From Oscillospiraceae bacterium (GTDB lineage: Bacteria > Bacillota > Clostridia > Oscillospirales > Oscillospiraceae): a DNA stretch of 9,050 bases. The position numbers and the translations under genes are program-made. This document shows positions 5,270-9,050 of the stretch, one piece after another. The number at the start of each line of letters is the position of its first letter. Positions within the stretch are counted from its first letter, which is position 1. Location: the NCBI GenBank assembly GCA_021199595.1, contig JAJQHT010000112.1, forward strand, positions 1 to 9,050. The letters are read 5' to 3'. The notes below the pieces were generated by a model that had not been told where the DNA came from, did not search any database, and saw nothing but the letters and a program-made list of their open reading frames with translations.

Positions 5270-6001
5270 TTAATGACGCTCCAAGTAGGCATGGTCTTTC
5301 ATTGCTTCTTTAATCATAGCTGAATAGTAAGTATTTTGCAAGTTCTTTTCCGCCCGCTTTAAATAGACCTGCACCATGTCGCCGTCCCCGGCAAAATGAT
5401 ATAGCTTGGCCAGACGGTATTGAAGGATACCCCGCTGCAAGGGATCCGCGGTAGCCGCCGCCTGATTTTTCATGGGGATAATCAGGCTGGTGTCCCGGTC
5501 AACATACACCCCTATGATTTGGTTGGCGTCCTCAATGATGTTTTTGTATTTCCCCTCCTTGCGGTCAGCTTTGGTTTTATGGAGAAAATCCACCAGCATA
5601 TCCCGGCTTTGCCGGGCCTGGTCGCCGTCGCCGGCGGAGGCAAAATAAGACAGCCGGTTCTGATAAAACGCCAGCCGATCCCGCGGCTGGAGCTTTTGCC
5701 TGTCAAGCCGGGCAATCAGGGCGCGGATGGCCTCATCGTCTCCAAGCTTCATCTGGCCCTCCAGCTGATACAGCAATAGGACGGGCCGCCGGAATACCAT
5801 GCGGAGCAGACGGTTGTTCTCCAGTCGTTCCAGGTAGAGGGCGGTGTCCTTTTGGTACAGTGATTTCAGCTCCCTTTCCGCGTAGGAGCGGGCGGCGCTG
5901 AGAAGCCACAGGCTCAGAAACACTACCACCATCATCACAACCGTGAGGACGATGACCCACCTGTCCGCCGACAGCGGCGCAATGGACAGCAAGCTCACCA
6001 T
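5270..6001 (-). CDS. Unrecognised membrane-anchored helical-repeat protein in PTS operon
   Basis: I do not recognise this family. The 243 residues start with one membrane segment (about 14-36, WVIVLTVVMMVVVFLSLWLL). A wholly cytoplasmic-looking, charged, helix-rich region of about 200 residues follows, with patterns reminiscent of TPR-type helical hairpins (for example LQRGILQYRLAKLYHFAGDGDM near 189-210 and RLAFYQNRLSYFASAGDGDQAR near 108-129; both contain an aromatic-rich helix followed by AGDGD). Such scaffolds usually bind proteins. The gene sits between EIIA and HPr with overlap or near-contact on both sides, so it is co-translated with PTS phosphocarriers and could tether or modulate them. 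The ATG at 6001 was chosen since AAGGA precedes it by 9 nt. ATG 6010, overlapping the EIIA stop as ATGA, is the alternative and would add three residues. Confidence 0.8.
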   Translation of the reverse strand: MVSLLSIAPLSADRWVIVLTVVMMVVVFLSLWLLSAARSYAERELKSLYQKDTALYLERLENNRLLRMVFRRPVLLLYQLEGQMKLGDDEAIRALIARLDRQKLQPRDRLAFYQNRLSYFASAGDGDQARQSRDMLVDFLHKTKADRKEGKYKNIIEDANQIIGVYVDRDTSLIIPMKNQAAATADPLQRGILQYRLAKLYHFAGDGDMVQVYLKRAEKNLQNTYYSAMIKEAMKDHAYLERH

Positions 6002-6006
6002 GGCGC

Positions 6007-6396
6007 TCATTCCTTGGGGGGATATATCAGAATGGTCTGCTGGGTCACATCGCGGGCCAGCTCCGCCAGCTCATAGGCGGACAGCTCCAGGTTGAAGGAA
6101 ATCTCTGAGTACGCGGAGGTGTTGATGCCGGCCACGACCGCCCAATCCGGGTGAGCGGAGCAGATGACCGCCACCGTGCGAAAGGGCGAGCCTCCTGCAA
6201 GGTCGCAGGCAAACAGCACCTGGTCGTCTCCAACTTGAGCTAGCGCCTGATCCAGCTGAGCCTGAAGAGTCTCCAGGGAGTCCTCTTCATTAAAATCCAC
6301 AAAGAAAAACCCTTCCAGCTCTCCTACCAGCATACCCAGGTTCCGCCGCATAGCAGAGGCATAGCCGCCGTGACCTGTGACAATGACTTTTGTCAT
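6007..6396 (-). CDS. PTS mannose-family EIIA component (AgaF-like)
   Basis: This cytoplasmic phosphocarrier takes phosphate from HPr and passes it to EIIB. It has 129 residues, the normal size for a stand-alone EIIA of the mannose/fructose/sorbose family. The phosphorylation site is His9 in VTGHGGYASAM (6-16). CDLAGGSPFRTVAVI (64-78) is the second family signature. VTGHG-YAS-M and GGSPFR resemble AgaF, the N-acetylgalactosamine EIIA of Escherichia coli, as I remember it. That hints at an amino-sugar substrate but does not prove it. The ATG at 6396 follows GGAG by 9 nt. It is the first gene of the operon EIIA, membrane protein, HPr, RpiR, behind the palindromic promoter at 6430-6481, and overlaps or abuts the next gene. 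Confidence 0.9.
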   Translation of the reverse strand: MTKVIVTGHGGYASAMRRNLGMLVGELEGFFFVDFNEEDSLETLQAQLDQALAQVGDDQVLFACDLAGGSPFRTVAVICSAHPDWAVVAGINTSAYSEISFNLELSAYELAELARDVTQQTILIYPPKE

Positions 6397-6429
6397 TTTG
6401 CATCGCTCCTTTTTCTATGTATTTGCAAA

Positions 6430-6481
6430 ATGATACGAACCCACCATTAAAATGTTCATTTTAATTGAGGATTCGTATCAT
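6430..6481. promoter_or_regulatory. 52-bp nested palindrome overlapping EIIA-operon promoter
   Basis: The outer arms ATGATACGAA (6430-6439) and TTCGTATCAT (6472-6481) are perfect. The inner arms ATTAAAATG (6446-6454) and CATTTTAAT (6457-6465) are also perfect around a central TT. The 6-nt intervals between them are equal in length, so everything shares one centre. On the minus strand it contains TGAACA (6458-6453), a 17-nt spacer and TATCAT (6435-6430), a plausible sigma-A promoter about 35 nt before the EIIA start codon. Symmetry of this kind over a promoter suggests an operator for a dimeric or tetrameric regulator, most likely the RpiR protein encoded in the operon. An RNA hairpin role is possible only for readthrough transcripts. 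Confidence 0.6.
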
Positions 6482-6495
6482 GGCTGATATTCCCA

Positions 6496-6531
6496 TAAAC
6501 AAAAGGCTCAGGGGAAAGCCCATTGAGCCTT
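6496..6531 (-). terminator. Intrinsic terminator of EIIC-EIID-SIS operon
   Basis: On the minus strand AAGGCTCA (6531-6524) pairs with TGAGCCTT (6510-6503), 8 perfect pairs with additional GGG/CCC pairing in the loop. TTGTTTA follows. It lies 20 nt after the stop codon of the SIS gene and separates that transcript from the EIIA operon, which has its own promoter. Confidence 0.75.
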
Positions 6532-6550
6532 CCCCCAAAGCCTGTGGACA

Positions 6551-7312
6551 TTACATATTGCTATTGTCAAAGACAGCGCGGCGGTAGTCGGCGTAGACCT
6601 CGTTCATGTAATCCTTTGGTACCTCCGTTACGTTGGGGGAGACGAAGATATACATTTGGTGGCCCAGCTTCTCCAAGCGCAGGGCTGTCTCCGAGGCGAT
6701 GGACTGCGCGATGGTGATGACCGCCACGGTGGACGAAGCGCCGACCTTCTGGTGATACCCGGGGATGGCGACCAGGGCATCCTCCAGCGGGCAGCAGTTG
6801 TCAATGAGGATGTCCGCCAAATCGCCCAGCTTCTTGCCGGAGGAATGTGTGGCCGTCGCCTTCTTATAGTTTTCGCCGCTGGTGATGGCGATGACCTTCA
6901 GACCCCGTTCCTTGGCGTACATGGCCGCCTCGATGGGAGCTGCGTTCAGTCCGCCGTGGGAGAAGACGATCATGACCTCGCCCTCCTGGAAGTTATAGCT
7001 TTGCAGGAAGTTCGCGATATACCCCTCCTGACGCTCAATCCAGAGCAGCTCGCGGGCGCCGCCAGGGCCAATTACGTTGTTCCACATCAGCCGCGGATCC
7101 ATGCAAGGGTGCCAGCCCACCACGCCGCCGTAGCGGGGGAAAACATCCTGAACGGGCAGTACGCTGTGTCCGCTGCCGAACAGATGCACCAGCGTGCCGG
7201 AATGAATCGTAGCAGCGCAAAGATCTGCCGCCGCCTGGATGTTCTCGGACTGTTCCTTGTCGATTTTCGTAATGACCTCTGAAATTTTATTCAGATACTC
7301 AAGTTGAGCCAT
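6551..7312 (-). CDS. SIS-domain phosphosugar-binding protein (COG4821/UPF0309-like)
   Basis: This 253-residue protein consists of one SIS domain (about 35-225) plus an N-terminal helix. Signature stretches are LVHLFGSGHSVLPVQDVFPR (41-60), VFSHGGLNAAPIEAA (116-130, the phosphate-binding Ser/Thr loop) and ITSGENY...HSSGKKL (143-162). These fit COG4821 (UPF0309), a group related to GmhA, MurQ and DiaA proteins. One founding member was noted in databases as lying 3' of nagA in a Vibrio, which supports an amino-sugar link. The reaction is not established. An aldo-keto isomerase, deaminase or etherase-like activity on a phosphosugar, or a purely binding role, are all open. The ATG at 7312 follows AAGGAGG by 10 nt. 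It is the last gene after EIIC and EIID, 53 nt downstream of EIID, and is followed by a terminator. Confidence 0.85.
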   Translation of the reverse strand: MAQLEYLNKISEVITKIDKEQSENIQAAADLCAATIHSGTLVHLFGSGHSVLPVQDVFPRYGGVVGWHPCMDPRLMWNNVIGPGGARELLWIERQEGYIANFLQSYNFQEGEVMIVFSHGGLNAAPIEAAMYAKERGLKVIAITSGENYKKATATHSSGKKLGDLADILIDNCCPLEDALVAIPGYHQKVGASSTVAVITIAQSIASETALRLEKLGHQMYIFVSPNVTEVPKDYMNEVYADYRRAVFDNSNM

Positions 7313-7365
7313 TGGTTGTAATCCTCCTTATGAATTGCGAAATATGAACCGTTATATGGCGCGGC

Positions 7366-8244
7366 TTAGACGAAAGCGCCAATCACGGGAATGTAGCCGA
7401 TGCCGGTGAGAACGGCGGCCAGGGCAAGGATCAAAATCATGATGGCCAGCGGCGACCAGTTTCTCTTGGTATACAGCCGATACACGCCAAGCGTCAGGCC
7501 CAGGGGAACGATTTGCGGGAAGACGCTGTTGAGAAGGTTATCGAGATTGAACACGGAAATAATGCCGTCTACATAGGTGCCGGTGGCCTCGTCAAAGACC
7601 TGCGCCGTGGTCTTGATGTCGATGTTCAGGGAGCAGGAGACGAAGCTCGCGGTCAGAGCACCCACCACGATTAGGCCCAAAATGGTAACGGCCTGCATGA
7701 TGCGGTCCAGCTGGCCCGACGCCATAAATCGCTGAACGCCTTCCAGTCCTGCCTTATAGCCAAGGTTAAACAGCTTCCAGCTCAGGAAATAGGTGCCTGC
7801 GGGGTAGACGATGATATAGATGACCGCGCCCACCCAGGGGGCGGAGGTCAGCGCGCTGGCGATAGAAAGGCAGATGGTCAGCAGCAGGGGGATGATGGTG
7901 GCTACCCACAGGGAGTCGCCGATGGCGGAGGTGGGGCCGATAAGGGCCACCTTGGCCTCCTGAATGGCCTCAGGGCTGCCGTTGCCGTTGGCCAGCTGCT
8001 CCTCCATGCCGATGGCGATGCCGTTGCAGATGGAGCCGACCTGAGACTCGGTGTTGAAAAGGGTTATGTGGCGCTGGAGCGCAGCGGCCTTGTCCTCTTG
8101 GGTGTCGTACAGCTCCTCAATTACCGGGGCCATGGACTGACCAAAGGCCATGCCCAGCATGGTCTCGGCCTGCTGAGAGCAGCCATTCCAAAAGAACCAG
8201 TTCAGAAACGACTTTTTGAGTGTTTTTTTACTAACGGTCTTCAT
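7366..8244 (-). CDS. PTS mannose-family EIID component
   Basis: This membrane subunit pairs with EIIC to form the transport channel of mannose/fructose/sorbose-family permeases, a fold found only in this family. The 292 residues match the usual size. The N-terminal amphipathic part carries FLNWFFWNGCSQQAETMLGM (13-32), the region typical of EIID. It is followed by ALIGPTSAIGDSLWVATIIP (about 99-118), several hydrophobic segments (about 117-135, 140-155, 184-205, 245-257, 267-288) and the hydrophobic end GYIPVIGAFV. It starts one nucleotide after the EIIC stop codon, with its ribosome binding site GAGGAGG inside the EIIC end, so the two are translationally coupled. An amino sugar is the most likely substrate from the nagA/nagB context. 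Confidence 0.93.
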   Translation of the reverse strand: MKTVSKKTLKKSFLNWFFWNGCSQQAETMLGMAFGQSMAPVIEELYDTQEDKAAALQRHITLFNTESQVGSICNGIAIGMEEQLANGNGSPEAIQEAKVALIGPTSAIGDSLWVATIIPLLLTICLSIASALTSAPWVGAVIYIIVYPAGTYFLSWKLFNLGYKAGLEGVQRFMASGQLDRIMQAVTILGLIVVGALTASFVSCSLNIDIKTTAQVFDEATGTYVDGIISVFNLDNLLNSVFPQIVPLGLTLGVYRLYTKRNWSPLAIMILILALAAVLTGIGYIPVIGAFV

Positions 8245-8245
8245 G

Positions 8246-9031
8246 TTATGCAGCCTCCTCTATCGTACTGCCACTCATAACGAAGTAGCTGATAACGGCC
8301 ACGATGGTAGCAATCACGGCCACGGCCATGGTGCTCAGGCCAAAATATGTTACCAGAACGAAGCCGCCAAGGAAAATAGCCCAATGCACGCCCTTCTTGA
8401 CCAGGAAGGAAAGGATGATGCCCATTCCCAGGGCAGCCATCATGCTGCCAAAGGCGGAGATGCCGGTAACGAACCAGTCCGGGATGGCGATGCCGCCGGC
8501 GGCGCCGGCCACGCGGATGGCGCTAAGAACAATGATAGCGGGGATAAAGCGGCACAAAAATCCGATGGCCTGCCCGCCGATGACGTTGGGCATCCACATT
8601 TTTTTGGTGTTGCCGGAGGCGGCGACCTTGTTGGCCCAGCGGTTGACGAACACGTCCAGCGCATAGTGGACGTTCCACATGGTTCCGCCTACCACGCCGC
8701 CGACGCCGGCACCGGTGAAGGCGAGACCAATCAGCGCGGCTTCATCGCCGACCGTACCCTTCAGGGCAATCGCCATGGCGGTGCCTATGTAGGTCGCATA
8801 GGACAGATCCCAGGCCACCGCGCCGCCGGGCGTGACATTTGCCAGGTAGGCGATTTGCAGAGGAATGCCAACCAGCATGGCGGTGGACATATCTCCCATG
8901 ATAAGCCCCACCACAAATGCCGCAATCAGCGGACGGCCAAGGCAATACCAGCCGATGGTATTGCCCACGATTGACCCAATAGCGCCCAGGTAGATGAACA
9001 GAGCGATCAGGATCACTTGCATAGTGTTCAT
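8246..9031 (-). CDS. PTS mannose/sorbose-family EIIC component
   Basis: This is the sugar-translocating membrane subunit, 261 residues and strongly hydrophobic throughout. Recognisable family stretches are GAIGSIVGNTIGWYCLGRPL (16-35), VVGLIMGDMSTAMLVGIPLQ (40-59) and the segment LANVTPGGAVAWDLSYATYI (63-82), consistent with the EIIC_sorb fold. The ATG at 9031 is preceded by GGAGG (9041-9045 on the plus strand) with 9-nt spacing, so the gene is complete. It is coupled to EIID. The EIIB subunit, which must phosphorylate the sugar, is absent from the window and is probably encoded just upstream beyond position 9050. The operon promoter is also outside. Confidence 0.93.
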   Translation of the reverse strand: MNTMQVILIALFIYLGAIGSIVGNTIGWYCLGRPLIAAFVVGLIMGDMSTAMLVGIPLQIAYLANVTPGGAVAWDLSYATYIGTAMAIALKGTVGDEAALIGLAFTGAGVGGVVGGTMWNVHYALDVFVNRWANKVAASGNTKKMWMPNVIGGQAIGFLCRFIPAIIVLSAIRVAGAAGGIAIPDWFVTGISAFGSMMAALGMGIILSFLVKKGVHWAIFLGGFVLVTYFGLSTMAVAVIATIVAVISYFVMSGSTIEEAA

Positions 9032-9050
9032 AGACGTTTTCCTCCATACT

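Overview
This window looks like chromosome from a moderately GC-rich, low-GC-phylum (Firmicutes/Clostridia) gut anaerobe, probably of the Oscillospiraceae/Flavonifractor type. That placement is inferred from strong AGGAGG ribosome binding sites, sigma-A promoters, an ECF sigma factor paired with a membrane partner, an RpiR regulator, an HPr and a mannose-family PTS. No ribosomal or marker gene is present to confirm it.

The left edge (about 73-377) is an AT-rich island with no long ORF. It reads as a compact, unannotated type I toxin-antitoxin locus. A 26-residue hydrophobic peptide is encoded on the minus strand (201-281) behind a near-consensus promoter (TTGACT-17-TATTAT). A perfect-consensus promoter (TTGACA-17-TATAAT) on the plus strand fires toward it and would make an antisense RNA of about 105 nt (108 to about 213) over the 3' part of the toxin mRNA. 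Each RNA has its own intrinsic terminator. The toxin leader can hide its Shine-Dalgarno sequence in a 10-bp hairpin, and the extreme 5' end of the mRNA is complementary to its own 3' end. These are the hallmarks of type I toxin mRNAs.

Positions 398-1944 hold a terminator-like hairpin, a 12-bp palindrome, an ECF-type sigma factor and an overlapping single-pass membrane protein (putative anti-sigma partner, TTG start). A strong bidirectional terminator shared with nagB closes this part.

The rest is an amino-sugar utilisation block. nagB (minus) and nagA (plus) are divergent around a control region with repeated GATAAAA(T)AACGACA boxes. nagA converges on a minus-strand PTS locus. Read 5' to 3' on the minus strand, that locus is EIIC, EIID, a COG4821/UPF0309-type SIS protein, a terminator, a 52-bp nested palindrome overlapping a promoter, then EIIA, an unrecognised membrane-anchored helical protein, an HPr-like protein lacking the regulatory serine, and an RpiR-type regulator. 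The EIIB component is not in the window and may lie just beyond position 9050.

Together the genes suggest import and phosphorylation of an amino sugar (N-acetylglucosamine, N-acetylgalactosamine or a relative) by a mannose/AgaF-like PTS. NagA would then deacetylate the product and NagB would deaminate and isomerise it to fructose 6-phosphate, with RpiR sensing a phosphosugar. The substrate is inferred from family resemblance and context.
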